A stretch of 64,000 nucleotides of DNA from Campylobacteraceae bacterium (GTDB taxonomy: Bacteria; Campylobacterota; Campylobacteria; Campylobacterales; Campylobacteraceae). The position numbers and the translations under genes were made by a program. The stretch lies in assembly GCA_031266555.1 (NCBI GenBank), contig JAISAU010000024.1:1-64000 (forward strand), given 5' to 3'. Below, in pieces: positions 35,057 to 44,900 of this stretch; the stretch's first letter is position 1; each line of letters begins with the position of its first letter. The notes under the pieces were generated by a model. It had not been told where the DNA came from. It did no database searches and was given only the letters and a program-made list of their open reading frames with translations.

Positions 35057-36037
35057 TCAAATATTCGTAAGCTTTCTTATTATGTGGAAATGGTCTTCAA
35101 ACATCATAGAGCGATTCTCTTTCACTTTTGAAAGAGGTATCCAAAAAGCTTTTTTAGCGTCGTCTCCGCCCTTTACCGCTGGCAATTCCGCTCCTCCAAG
35201 CTGCAATAAAAACGCGTGCGTTATCGTGCGTCCTCTCGTGCTTCTGTCTGGTTTATCAAATACTTCTGACTTTTTTATGCTGCCTATAAGCGCAGCTTTT
35301 GAAAGTTTAATACGCGTCTCCTCTCTAAGCTCTTTTATCGCGCTCTCTTGAATAGTGAGTTTACTCTCTAAAAACCCTCCGGGAAGCGCGTATAGCCCTT
35401 TACCCGGATTGCCGCCTCGCACTACAAGCAATACATGTCCATTACAAATCGTAACGCAATCTGTTGTGACAAATATCGGTTCATACGGCGCTTTGCTCCA
35501 CGCCTCTTTCATTTTTAGATGATTTTGATACTCTTCTATCCTATTTTGCCACTCTTCTGTTCGCATAAAATCTTTTACGATTTTCTCTACATGTAAAGGC
35601 AGCGTATTTTTTGGAATATTGCCTTTGTAAAGCTCTTCTCTAATAGTAGTGGCGTTTATTTTTTTGTAATTATCTATATTTTTTAACGTCCATTGCGGAA
35701 AACTTTTAAGATAGTAACTGCTTTCGTCTTTATCGTGTCCTATAATATAAACTTTATCGTATTTATAATCATATCTTGAGACTTTTTCTTGTATCTCCGC
35801 AAGCCACGGCGAATCGTCAAACGGATAGTCGGATATCTCTTCTATAAAAGTAGCGTACGGTTTTAACATTTCGCGCACAAGGGTCGTAGGAAAAGGATTT
35901 TTGATGTTTCTAGCTTCCGTAGCCGAGCCTATAAGCGTCAGCACATCGCCAATCTTTCGAGCATATTCCAAAACATACAGATGTCCGTTATGCAGAGGTT
36001 GGAAACGTCCGATGTAGATGGAAAGAGTAGCGTTCAT
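35057..36037 (-). CDS. nadM: Bifunctional NMN adenylyltransferase/Nudix hydrolase
   Basis: 326 residues with two domains. Residues 1-170: NadM-type nucleotidyltransferase (YIGRFQPLHNGHLYVLEYARK, with GRFxPxHxGH; later NATTIRE in place of ISxTxxR). Residues 190-326: Nudix domain with box GGFLESKLTIQESAIKELREETRI (G-x5-E-x7-REUxEExG). NadM-Nudix fusions turn NMN into NAD and hydrolyse ADP-ribose. Lies directly upstream of nadV in the same direction, giving a two-step nicotinamide salvage route. Confidence 0.94.
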   Translation of the reverse strand: MNATLSIYIGRFQPLHNGHLYVLEYARKIGDVLTLIGSATEARNIKNPFPTTLVREMLKPYATFIEEISDYPFDDSPWLAEIQEKVSRYDYKYDKVYIIGHDKDESSYYLKSFPQWTLKNIDNYKKINATTIREELYKGNIPKNTLPLHVEKIVKDFMRTEEWQNRIEEYQNHLKMKEAWSKAPYEPIFVTTDCVTICNGHVLLVVRGGNPGKGLYALPGGFLESKLTIQESAIKELREETRIKLSKAALIGSIKKSEVFDKPDRSTRGRTITHAFLLQLGGAELPAVKGGDDAKKAFWIPLSKVKENRSMMFEDHFHIIRKLTNI

Positions 36038-36197
36038 ATATCGCCTTGTCAGTATTTTTAGTATTTAAAATCACGAATTATATCATAACTCGCAATTTTA
36101 AATATTTTTAGTTATCAAATGAAATGAGGTTTTATAAAATCTTGCTTTAAATAAAAAATCGCTTTTAAATTGAAAAATCCATATTTTTTATAAGACT

Positions 36198-36686
36198 CTA
36201 TTTTAAAAGTCCATCTAAAACATACTGTTCCCAATCTTTTCTCGGAAGCTCTTTTTTTCTGATTTCGTGATACAGCTCTTCTATTTTTTTATTGTATTTG
36301 TCATATGGGAAATATGGAAAGTGGACAAGCCAAGCCTCTTTTATAAGTCTTAGAGTTATTTTGTCCCTAAGCCATGCCGTAAAATAGTTAAAGCTGATAA
36401 AAACGCATGATGTGGCGAATATAACTCCTAAAATCGGAATATGATTATTAATGCTCGGCATAAGATGAATAAGCGCGATAAACGGCAGCAATATACAAAC
36501 GCATATCACAGCATACGCGAAATACGCTTTTGTTATATTCATTCTAAAATTAAGCTTTGCGGGGTCAACATACATTCCCTCGTTATAAAACGCGTTAGCG
36601 GCAAGCAAATCTTTATAACGCACAGGTTGCTTTGAAACGGTAAAAATATAATCGATCATTCTGTCTTTTAAAGATTTTTTGCTCAT
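36198..36686 (-). CDS. Two-span inner-membrane protein
   Basis: About 162 residues from ATG 36686, preceded by AAAGGAG; ATG 36710 would lie before that site. A cytosolic N-terminus (about 1-50, with VRYKDLLAANAFYNEG), two membrane spans (about 55-78 and 86-106) and a charged C-terminal helix (KIEELYHEIRKKELPRKDWEQYV). Family not recognised. No partner is evident. Confidence 0.65.
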   Translation of the reverse strand: MSKKSLKDRMIDYIFTVSKQPVRYKDLLAANAFYNEGMYVDPAKLNFRMNITKAYFAYAVICVCILLPFIALIHLMPSINNHIPILGVIFATSCVFISFNYFTAWLRDKITLRLIKEAWLVHFPYFPYDKYNKKIEELYHEIRKKELPRKDWEQYVLDGLLK

Positions 36687-36731
36687 TGAAAACTCCTTTT
36701 TTAAACGCATTGCAAAGCCTACATGTAGGCT

Positions 36732-37193
36732 TTATTTTAAATCATATACAAATACTTTGATTCCGACATTTAAAAGAGTTTGCTTGATAACAAACTCTAC
36801 CTTTTCCCACTTTCCTCCCGCGAGCCCGCAGCCAATTCGAGGCATATGCACGCTGGAACTATTTTGAAGCGCGAAATCAGCTACTTTTTCAAGACATTTT
36901 TCCAAAGCGTCGTATCGTATGGGAGGCACGCCGTTTAAATGTTTGACATCTTTTTGAGCTATCATATTCGCGACCGTTATCTCTTTTTCTACATGCACAA
37001 ATTGAACTTCGCCTAAAATAAAATTCTCTTTTAAGTTAAACCACTCAAGATAGGCTTCTTGCGGTTTTATCCATCTTTTAGATATTGACAATACAAACCC
37101 TTCGCCCCATCCGCCTATATCGTTGCAAATGTGAGCTATTATTTTATTTCCATCTCCTATCGGATTTGTAGCGTCTCCTATGATTATCCTCAT
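36732..37193 (-). CDS. Macro-domain (ADP-ribose-binding) protein
   Basis: 153 residues, a single macro domain close to the yeast Poa1p/TARG-like subgroup: IIIGDATNP (replaces GDI), IIAHICNDIGGWGEGF, MIAQKDV, and MPRIGCGLAGGKW. Probably binds or hydrolyses ADP-ribose-1''-phosphate or ADP-ribosyl esters. Two bases downstream of leuB, and close to the NAD salvage genes with an ADP-ribose-cleaving Nudix domain. Confidence 0.88.
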   Translation of the reverse strand: MRIIIGDATNPIGDGNKIIAHICNDIGGWGEGFVLSISKRWIKPQEAYLEWFNLKENFILGEVQFVHVEKEITVANMIAQKDVKHLNGVPPIRYDALEKCLEKVADFALQNSSSVHMPRIGCGLAGGKWEKVEFVIKQTLLNVGIKVFVYDLK

Positions 37194-37195
37194 AT

Positions 37196-38266
37196 CTAAA
37201 GTTTGGAAACCCTATCGGCGATGATAGAACCTATCTCGTTTGTAGTACAAATCTCTTTCGCGTCAAACTGCGAAATATCTTTTGTCCTATAACCCTCTTT
37301 CAACACCTCTTTTACAGCCGCTTCTATTCTATCAGCGGCGCTCATTTCGTCTAAAGAAAATCTAAGCATCATAGCCGCGCTTAAAATTGTAGCTATCGGA
37401 TTTGCTATGCCTTGCTTCGCGATATCCGGAGCCGAACCGTGAATAGGCTCAAAAAGTCCTACTTTACCGCCTATGGAAGCGGAAGGCAAAAGTCCAATAG
37501 AGCCGCTTATCATACTCGCTTCATCGCTCAATATATCGCCGAAAAGATTACTTGTTAATATAACGTCAAATTGTCTTGGATTTCTTATAAGCTGCATAGC
37601 GGCATTGTCTATATACATGTGAGATAAGGAAACGTCTTTATACTCTTTTGCGACCTCTTCTACGGTATCGCGCCAAAGCTGACTTACTTCCAAAACGTTT
37701 GACTTGTCCACAGAGCAGACTTTTTTGTCTCTTTTTTGCGCCGCTTGAAACGCTACGTGAGCTATCCTTACTATCTCCTCTTTTTCATAAACCATAGTAT
37801 TGTACGCTCTATTTCCGTCATTCGCTCTTGGCTGTCCAAAATATATGCCGCCGATAAGCTCTCTTACGACAAGCAAATTCACACCTTTCACAACTTCGTG
37901 TTTTAAAGTGCTCGCGTTAATAAGTTCGTCAAACACAGCGGTAGGACGAAGATTCGCGAATACTCCGAGGCTTTTACGAAGTTTTAAAAGACCGCTTTCA
38001 GGTCTTTTTTCCCGCGGCAATTTATCCCATTTCTCGCCGCCTATAGCTCCGAAAAGTACGGCGTCCGAAGCTAAACATCCATCAATCGTTTGTTGAGGAA
38101 GCGGTTCGCCTTTCAAATCTATAGCTACGCCGCCCATCAAAAAATCGTTATAAGTCATAGTAAAATTCTCTTTTGAGCTTGCCGCGTCCAACACTTTAAC
38201 CGCTTCGTCAATGATTTCAGGACCGATACCGTCGCCTCTTATTAAAGCTATTTTATAATGTTTCAT
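37196..38266 (-). CDS. leuB: 3-isopropylmalate dehydrogenase
   Basis: 356 residues. [22 protein letters not shown], the substrate-binding arginines in [31 protein letters not shown] (Tyr), and the signature [25 protein letters not shown], followed by [18 protein letters not shown]. Third enzyme of leucine synthesis; oxidatively decarboxylates 3-isopropylmalate. Downstream of leuD with a short gap. Confidence 0.97.
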   Translation of the reverse strand: MKHYKIALIRGDGIGPEIIDEAVKVLDAASSKENFTMTYNDFLMGGVAIDLKGEPLPQQTIDGCLASDAVLFGAIGGEKWDKLPREKRPESGLLKLRKSLGVFANLRPTAVFDELINASTLKHEVVKGVNLLVVRELIGGIYFGQPRANDGNRAYNTMVYEKEEIVRIAHVAFQAAQKRDKKVCSVDKSNVLEVSQLWRDTVEEVAKEYKDVSLSHMYIDNAAMQLIRNPRQFDVILTSNLFGDILSDEASMISGSIGLLPSASIGGKVGLFEPIHGSAPDIAKQGIANPIATILSAAMMLRFSLDEMSAADRIEAAVKEVLKEGYRTKDISQFDAKEICTTNEIGSIIADRVSKL

Positions 38267-38339
38267 ATTTTTCCTTTTGTTTTTATCCGCTATCGCGACA
38301 AAACGTCTCTAATTCCAAATCTGTCAAAATTATCGCTTT

Positions 38340-38834
38340 TTACGCTTTCATCTTTTTTTGCGCGTATTTGATAAGTCCGCCCGCGTTTATAAGTTCTTGC
38401 ATAAAAGGAGGAATGGCGGTAAATTTATAAACTTTATCAACGGTTATATTTTTGATAGTTCCCTCTTCCAAATCAATTTCAATTTGTTCGCCCTCTTTTA
38501 TCTCGTCAGTGTCGGAAAGTTCAAATATCGGAAGTCCCATATTAAAAGAGTTTCTATAAAATATTCTGGCAAAACTTTTAGCCACGACAGCGCTTACTCC
38601 TGCGGCTTTAAGAGCTATAGGAGCGTGTTCGCGGCTACTGCCGCAACCAAAATTTTCCCCCGCCACTATCACATCGCCTTTATTTAACTTTTTGACAAAA
38701 TCAGGATCGGCGTCTTCCATAACGTGCTTTGCTAACTCGCTTGGCTCCGATGTATTCAGATAACGCGCCGCGATAATAAGGTCTGTGTCCACATTGTCGC
38801 CAAAACGCCATACATGTGCTTTTATCTTACTCAT
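38340..38834 (-). CDS. leuD: 3-isopropylmalate dehydratase, small subunit
   Basis: 164 residues of the archaeal/epsilon-type LeuD: HVWRFGDNVDTDLIIAARYLNT, GENFGCGSSREHAPIALKAAGVSAVVAKSFARIFYRN. Needs the large subunit LeuC, which is not next to it. Acts with LeuB in leucine biosynthesis. Confidence 0.95.
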   Translation of the reverse strand: MSKIKAHVWRFGDNVDTDLIIAARYLNTSEPSELAKHVMEDADPDFVKKLNKGDVIVAGENFGCGSSREHAPIALKAAGVSAVVAKSFARIFYRNSFNMGLPIFELSDTDEIKEGEQIEIDLEEGTIKNITVDKVYKFTAIPPFMQELINAGGLIKYAQKKMKA

Positions 38835-38920
38835 AAATATCCTTGAAAAAGATACAAATTAAAACTATTATTTTAGCGAAATCTATTTATGAAAGAGATT
38901 AAAATACTTCTATATTTCTA

Positions 38921-38999
38921 TGGATTGCTTCGTCGCTTATGCTCCTCGCAATGACACAATGGGTTGTTACGTCATTGCGAGCGAAGCGCGGCAATCCAT
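38921..38999. repeat. Two facing copies of a dispersed palindromic repeat
   Basis: TGGATTGCTTCGTCGC...CCTCGCAATGAC at 38921-38955 faces GTCATTGCGAGCGAAGCGCG...GCAATCCA at 38971-38998. Each is the same element in opposite orientation, with ends GTCATTGCGAG and GCAATCCA. A further degenerate piece (GCGAAGCAATCCA) lies near 39088. Elements of this type are common non-coding repeats in several bacterial groups. Confidence 0.8.
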
Positions 39000-39134
39000 C
39001 TTTTTTCGTTATTTCCACGACCGAACAACAAACTTCCAAAGGAAACACTTATATGAAGTCTCCATCATCGCGAGCTGGGGCAGTCAGCGAAGCAATCCAC
39101 TCTCTTCTACGTATGATAACATTAAAAATGAAAT

Positions 39135-39902
39135 TTACGAAAAAACCTTCCATGTTAAAAAGACAAATAGCAGACTGAGCGAAAACAACAATATTTTTTT
39201 GACAAAATTTGAACCTATTTTTATAGCTAAAGAGCTTCCTGCTATATTGCCCGCGATACTAAAAAAGATAAGTAAAATACCGATAACAAAAAAGATTTTA
39301 CCTTCCATAGCAAAAACCGCGAAACTGCCAAAAGCAGTTGCTAAATTAAATACTTTTGTCATAGCAGCGGCTTGCACGAGCGACAGCCCGATAAAAAAAT
39401 TTAAAGCTATGATGAAAAAACTTCCAACACCGGGACCAAAAAATCCATCGTAAAATCCTAAAAGCAGACAAATTATCGGCGTAATCAGATAAAATTTTAC
39501 TTTTGTAATTTTTTTTGCAGTATCAAAACTTTTTCTTGGCAAAAGTACAGCTATAATGCCCACAGGAAGTAAAAAAAGTATTATTTTGCCGATATTTGCG
39601 CTATCAAAATAGAGTATCGCTTTTGTTCCCAAAATTCCGCCGATTATCGCTGTAGGCAGTCCAATTAAAGCCAAACGCCAGTTTACAAGAGCGTTTTTCG
39701 CGTAATTTACAAGAGCGGCAAATTTGCCTATGGTCGCCGACATTTTAGTAGTGCCAAGAGCAAATTCAGGCGGCGCGCCGACAAGTAAAAATATCGGAAT
39801 ATTTATAAGCCCGCCGCCTCCTGCTATACTATCCACAAATCCAGACACAAAAAAGGTAAAACATAAAATAATCGCAATCCAAAATCCAAACTCTAATTCC
39901 AT
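39135..39902 (-). CDS. TauE/SafE-family membrane transporter
   Basis: 255 residues with about seven to eight spans, two repeats of the TauE/SafE domain: FFVSGFVDSIAGGGGLINIPIFLLVGAPPEFALGTTKMSA in the first and GFYDGFFGPGVGSFFIIALNFFIG in the second. The family exports or imports sulfonates, sulfite or sulfoacetate-type anions. Substrate not predictable. Flanked on both sides by the dispersed palindromic repeat. Confidence 0.9.
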   Translation of the reverse strand: MELEFGFWIAIILCFTFFVSGFVDSIAGGGGLINIPIFLLVGAPPEFALGTTKMSATIGKFAALVNYAKNALVNWRLALIGLPTAIIGGILGTKAILYFDSANIGKIILFLLPVGIIAVLLPRKSFDTAKKITKVKFYLITPIICLLLGFYDGFFGPGVGSFFIIALNFFIGLSLVQAAAMTKVFNLATAFGSFAVFAMEGKIFFVIGILLIFFSIAGNIAGSSLAIKIGSNFVKKILLFSLSLLFVFLTWKVFS

Positions 39903-40031
39903 TTGCTCTCTTCATTTTGCAAAAATCCATTCTTTATCTACATTTTGCACTCCTCATGTGCAGGCGTATTGTATCCAAATTGTACTTTGCCTTCTGTCGA
40001 AGCAAAACGATGAGACAATTCCACCTTTTCC

Positions 40032-40233
40032 GTCATTGCGAGGAGGGAAAAGCACGACAAGGCAATCCATCTTCTTCTGTCATTGCGAGACACGAAGTGT
40101 CGTGGCAATCCAAAGGAATTGCAAAAATAGTTAGTTATTTTACTTTTTAAAATAAAAACTCGCGATTTTGAATTTTAAATATTAAACACTTCGTGTTTCT
40201 GGATTGCTTCGTCATTTCATTCCTCGCAATGAC
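40032..40233. repeat. Three further copies of the dispersed palindromic repeat
   Basis: Copies at 40032-40069 and 40079-40112 (both GTCATTGCGAG...GGCAATCCA, direct) and 40200-40233 (inverse, TGGATTGCTTCG...CTCGCAATGAC). The second has its own internal dyad (CACGAAGTGTCGTG). A degenerate piece follows at about 40241-40273. No gene is present between 39903 and 40306. Confidence 0.8.
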
Positions 40234-40306
40234 GGATAGAGTGGATTACTTCATCGCTGACACCCTTCACAATGCGATATTTTATCGCCGCATTTACTAT
40301 AATATT

Positions 40307-40741
40307 TTATTTTATCTTCATATGCAAAATCGGAAACTCTCTTCCTTGCGCGTCTTTGCTTGAATGAGATACAACTTTAAATCCTTTGTGTTCGTAAAAT
40401 TCTCTTGCTTTATCGTTTTGCTCATTAACATCAACTTCGCTTACACCCATATTATTTATAGCAAAATCCGTTAAAGCGCTGCCTACGCCTTTTCCAATGT
40501 ACTTAGGAGAGACGAACAACATCTCTATTTTATTTTCAAAAATGCCGACAAATCCAAATATTTCGCCTTTCTCATTTTTATACGCATAAATATTTAAATT
40601 TGGCAAATATCCGACCACGCACGGCCTAATCTCGGCGATATCGTTATCGGTTAAAAAATGGTGAGTCGCTTTTACAGATTTTTCCCAAATTAAGACTATC
40701 TTCTCATATTCTCTTTTGTCTATCAGCGCTATATTTTTCAT
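40307..40741 (-). CDS. GNAT-family N-acetyltransferase
   Basis: 144 residues from ATG 40741, overlapping the azlD stop (TAAGATG arrangement). Acetyl-CoA-binding segment SPKYIGKGVGSALTDFAINN (R/Q-x-x-G-x-G/A form) and NEQNDKAREFYEHKGFKVV typical of small GNAT enzymes such as YjaB-like proteins. Substrate unknown. Confidence 0.88.
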   Translation of the reverse strand: MKNIALIDKREYEKIVLIWEKSVKATHHFLTDNDIAEIRPCVVGYLPNLNIYAYKNEKGEIFGFVGIFENKIEMLFVSPKYIGKGVGSALTDFAINNMGVSEVDVNEQNDKAREFYEHKGFKVVSHSSKDAQGREFPILHMKIK

Positions 40742-40742
40742 C

Positions 40743-41069
40743 TTAAAAAACAACTCGTATTAGTAACATGTAAAAAAAAGTAGCGCCTATAATACTCAAA
40801 AGCGCGTTTTTAAACTTCACATGTAGTAAAAGCGCGGTCAAAATACCAATAATTTCACTCATTCCGTAAGGATATTCATTAAAATTTGTATTTCTAATCG
40901 CATAGAAAACCAAAACGACCATTATCATTAAAGGCATATTTTTCTCAAAAAGTCTCAAAAGTTTACTCGGCTTTTGTTCTTTATCAAAAAGCAAAAACGG
41001 TAAAACTCTGGTCATAAAAGTAGCGCAAGTCGCCGTTAAAATCGCCAATAATAGATAACCTGACTGCAT
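40743..41069 (-). CDS. azlD: Branched-chain amino acid exporter subunit AzlD
   Basis: 108 residues with four spans and the family motif ATFMTRVLPFLLF near the N-terminus. Works with AzlC, whose gene abuts it. The pair exports branched-chain amino acids (or azaleucine). Confidence 0.9.
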   Translation of the reverse strand: MQSGYLLLAILTATCATFMTRVLPFLLFDKEQKPSKLLRLFEKNMPLMIMVVLVFYAIRNTNFNEYPYGMSEIIGILTALLLHVKFKNALLSIIGATFFYMLLIRVVF

Positions 41070-41735
41070 TTACATACGTCCTTTTAAAGTTATTAGGCAA
41101 AAAGAGCATAGCAATAAAGATAAGATTAACATATCTGAAGGCGGAAAACACAACATTCCCAAAAGTCCGATTATTAAAGATAAAAACAGCGTTTTTTTAG
41201 CTCTGCTTTTTTGATAAATCTCTACGCTTAACACTACAAAAAGAGCAGTTAATGCAAACTCTATGCCTTTAAAATCAAAAGAGGATAAACGTCCGCCAAG
41301 AGAACCTATAAGAGTTCCAACTACCCAATACGTTTGATTTAAAAGCGTTATGGTTACGACCGTTTTTTCTTTATCATCTTTAGATAGTTCAAAAGTTCTT
41401 AAAAGCGCGAAAGTCTCGTCGGTAAGTCCGAAAATAGCGTATTTTTTCGCAAATCCCTTTAACGCTTTAAATTCGCTTATCATAGAAAGTCCATAAAAAA
41501 AGTGGCGAAGATTTAGTAAAAATATAGCTATAAATATCTCAGCCAAAGAGGCTATTTCGCTAAAAAGTAAAACGCATAAAAATTGCGCCGAACCGGCATA
41601 GACAAAAATGCTCATTAAAAAAGCGTAATACCAAGCAATTCCTGATTTAACGGCTAAAAGCCCAAAAGCTATGCCTAAAGGAATATAACCCATAAATACC
41701 GGAATACTCAAGCGAAAAATTTTAAAAAAGCTCAA
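41070..41735 (-). CDS. azlC: Branched-chain amino acid exporter subunit AzlC
   Basis: 221 residues, about six spans. Motifs PVFMGYIPLGIAFGLLAVKSG, FVYAGSAQFLCVLL, LNLRHFFYGLS and FGLTDETFALL are those of AzlC/YgaZ. TTG 41735 appears to be the start. One base before azlD; the larger subunit of the exporter. Confidence 0.92.
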   Translation of the reverse strand: MSFFKIFRLSIPVFMGYIPLGIAFGLLAVKSGIAWYYAFLMSIFVYAGSAQFLCVLLFSEIASLAEIFIAIFLLNLRHFFYGLSMISEFKALKGFAKKYAIFGLTDETFALLRTFELSKDDKEKTVVTITLLNQTYWVVGTLIGSLGGRLSSFDFKGIEFALTALFVVLSVEIYQKSRAKKTLFLSLIIGLLGMLCFPPSDMLILSLLLCSFCLITLKGRM

Positions 41736-41979
41736 AAGCGACGCCTTAGCAATTGAATATTAAAAATCAATAATCATATCAATAAAATTGTAAATTATCT
41801 CTTATCTCCTTTTTTTATCGCGGCAACAGTTGATTTTACCTTTACATGTAGTGAGAATTTTAAATTTAACGTTCGACTTTTATCGTAACTACTATTGATT
41901 TTACTTTTCCTTACATGTGAGAGCAAACCCAAAACAGACTTGTTTTAGTCTGCTTTGGGCGATTGAAAGTTTAAAAAGA
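41736..41979. terminator. Gap with the autotransporter terminator
   Basis: CCCAAA-AC-AGACT at 41928-41940 pairs with AGTCT-GC-TTTGGG at 41947-41959 in front of the autotransporter stop codon side, forming the likely terminator for that minus-strand gene. Two ACATGT palindromes (about 41844 and 41912) lie in the same gap. No gene. Confidence 0.6.
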
Positions 41980-44900
41980 TTAAAAACTGTATTTGTATCC
42001 GAGATTTGCTTTTTTGTTATTAAAACTATCTCCGATTTGATAAGTTCCTTCAAAATATATATGATGGTCGTCGCCTATAGTTGACGTGATACCTACCGCG
42101 TTATCAAACACATCTCCGTCTAACTTGTAAGTTTGCTTATCGCCGCTACTATTAAAACTATACGATATATCGCCGTCAAACTCTTTTATATATCCTATCT
42201 TATAATATACGTTTGTTTTATCTTTGAGGCTGTAACCAATAATAGTTCCCGCTCTTCCCAAGATTGAGTTATAGCTGTCAAACTTTGTCTTTAAACCAGA
42301 CGACGCGACGCTTGTTCCTGACGATTGTTTGCTAAAGGTAAATTCGGCTTGAGGCTCTATATAAAAACCGCTGCCGACATTAAATCTTTTTCCGCTCTCA
42401 ATAGATAAAGAGTACGAGTTAGCGTTCGCGTCTCCTTTTATATACGCTCCGTTTGAGGTTGTCATGTCAAACTCATTGTCATTTTTCGTATATTTTAAAA
42501 GAGTGTCGACATAAAATTTATTCTCATTTTTATATGAGGCGTATAAACCAAAATCATAAGAACTGACCTCTCCGTTTCCTTGCTTATAATTAATATCCGT
42601 TTTTGAGACGCCAAACGTAAGACCTATAAAACCTTTAGCGTTTCCAATATTATATATCCTGTCAAATCCCGCTTGTAACCCGTAGTAGGAAGTATCTTGT
42701 ATATTAAATTTTTTATCAAACGAATCCAGCTCTCCCGCATATGTTCTAACCCAAATATCATCAAGCGTATCTCTGTCGGTGTCAAGCTCTCCCATTCTTT
42801 GAAGCAGCGTTTGAGTATTGGCGTAGTTGGAGATATAGTTTATATTGGAAAAACTTATTGACGAGGAAGCTATAGGGTTTATAGTGGGACCGCCGGACGA
42901 ACCGCCGCCGGAATTATTGGAAATTCCTGTGGTTAAATATTGGGTATTGTTTATATCGTTTATGCGATAAGTATACGCTCCTATATAAACCTCGCCTGTA
43001 AATACGGCGTTATATGTTCCGCTTTGATTTTGCTCCACAACCAAAAATGTTTCGCTTCCATCAACTGTGTAACCTCCTAAAGCGCTATCGTCAAATATCA
43101 ATTTGTGATTTCCCGAAGAGCTGTCGTTTATCGTTATCAAATCCCCAGTTTCGCTTAAATTTATTCTTTGATAAAAAACTCCGTTGCCTGAAAGATTGTC
43201 AATAATCAGATTCGCGTAAGATGGGCTTTTGGTTAAATCAACTTTAGCTTCGTTTGTTAAGGAAAGATTTGTCAAAGAGGAGTTACCTTTTAATCTCCAT
43301 AACGAGTTACTTCCATCAAGCGCTAAATCTATGCGTCCGCTGTTCAGTATCGTGTTTCCTATAAAAGTGGAACCCTCTTTCAAATCCAAATCAACAATAC
43401 CGTTATTTACAGCCGTTATATCTCCCAAGATATTCAATTTTGACGAACCGCTTGTTTGGATTATGCCGTTTGAGGCGGAATACAAAGCATAAGAATTATC
43501 GCCAAGAACCGATATATTTGTATTGGTATTTAAAACAATCCCTACAACCGAATCATTATTGCTTCTGCCTTCAACAAACAAAGCGTGAGAACCGTCTCCC
43601 TCTGTAGAGATATAAGAGTTTTTACCAATGACAGTAGTCGCATTGCCAGCATATGAGGGAGTCGTCCCAGCGTACGCTAAAGTATGAACGGCGTGAGAAG
43701 CGTTTCCTATGGTAGCTATAAAAGCGTTATCGCCGACTGTAACATTGCTTCTATCATAAGTCTCAAGAGCGGTGGCAGTATTTCCATGCGTTAAAATGGT
43801 CAAATTGTCGCCGAATGTTCCCACACTTCTTTCCCTGATTTGAACGCCTACGGCTTGGTTTCCATATGTGGTTATTAGGGCGTTATTACCTAAAAGCAAA
43901 TTACCGTAACTGCCTCTGATTTTTATGCCAAAACCTCCTTCGTTACTGCTGCTCTGACCCGTATATCTTCCCTCTCCGTATGTAGTTATTCGCGCGTTAT
44001 CGCCTATTATGACATTCGCGTAACTGCTGGCGCTTATCGCGCTGGCGTCATATCCATATGTAGTTATAATAGCGTTATCGCCTGTAACAAAAAAAGAACT
44101 TACCGAACTATCTCCTGTAAACTGTACAGCATGCGGATTATTTGTCCCTGTGGGAGTCGCGTTGCCATATGTCGTTATGACGGCATTGTCTCCCAAAAAA
44201 ACTCCTTTTGAGGCGCTATCAATCATTATTGCTTTGGAACCGTTGTTTCCGTATGTAATAATGGTCGCATTATCGCCCATATAAACGGCTGCATTTGTAT
44301 TTCTGGCGGCAACAGCAAAAGCGTTCGCTCCTTGCGTGCTTACCAACGCGTTATCACCTATGGTGATATCAGAATTTTTAACGCCCATATAAATTCCATA
44401 AGACCACCACCCTGTAGTTGGCGATAGTCCGCATTGTCCGCAATTTGGGTCTCCTCCTATCGTAACTATAGATGCGTTATCGCCTATAGTTATATGAACA
44501 TTATCATTACCGGTAGAGCCAATACCGCCTACACCGTAACTTCCAACTCCCGTTGTCAAAATATTCGCGTTATCGCCGATAGTGATGCTTGAGTTAAAGC
44601 CGGCGTATACTCCGTGACTTCTGCTTTGGGATGGAAAATCCGAACCGTACGTAATTATGTTGGCGTTATCTCCTATGTTGATATTGGAATTAGACGTTGC
44701 GTAAACGGCGTGAGAATCGGTACCGTTTGTAACTATATAAGCACTATTACCTATACTGATATTTGAACCGCTCTGTGCATTAAGAGCATATGAACCAACG
44801 CCGTTTGTGCTTACAAAAGCGCTGTCTCCTACGTCTATATTCGCACCGTTTTGAGCATTAATTGCATGCGAATTTGCGCCTGTTGTACTAATGTTAGAAC

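Noticed and set aside
38920-39453. Long plus-strand open frame between leuD and the TauE/SafE gene
   Set aside because: It runs through the palindromic repeats (giving IASEARQSI-type peptides) and then antisense to the TauE/SafE gene; a repeat artefact.
39724-40134. Plus-strand open frames over 39724-40150
   Set aside because: Antisense to the TauE/SafE gene start and then translated REP-like repeats; no independent coding character.
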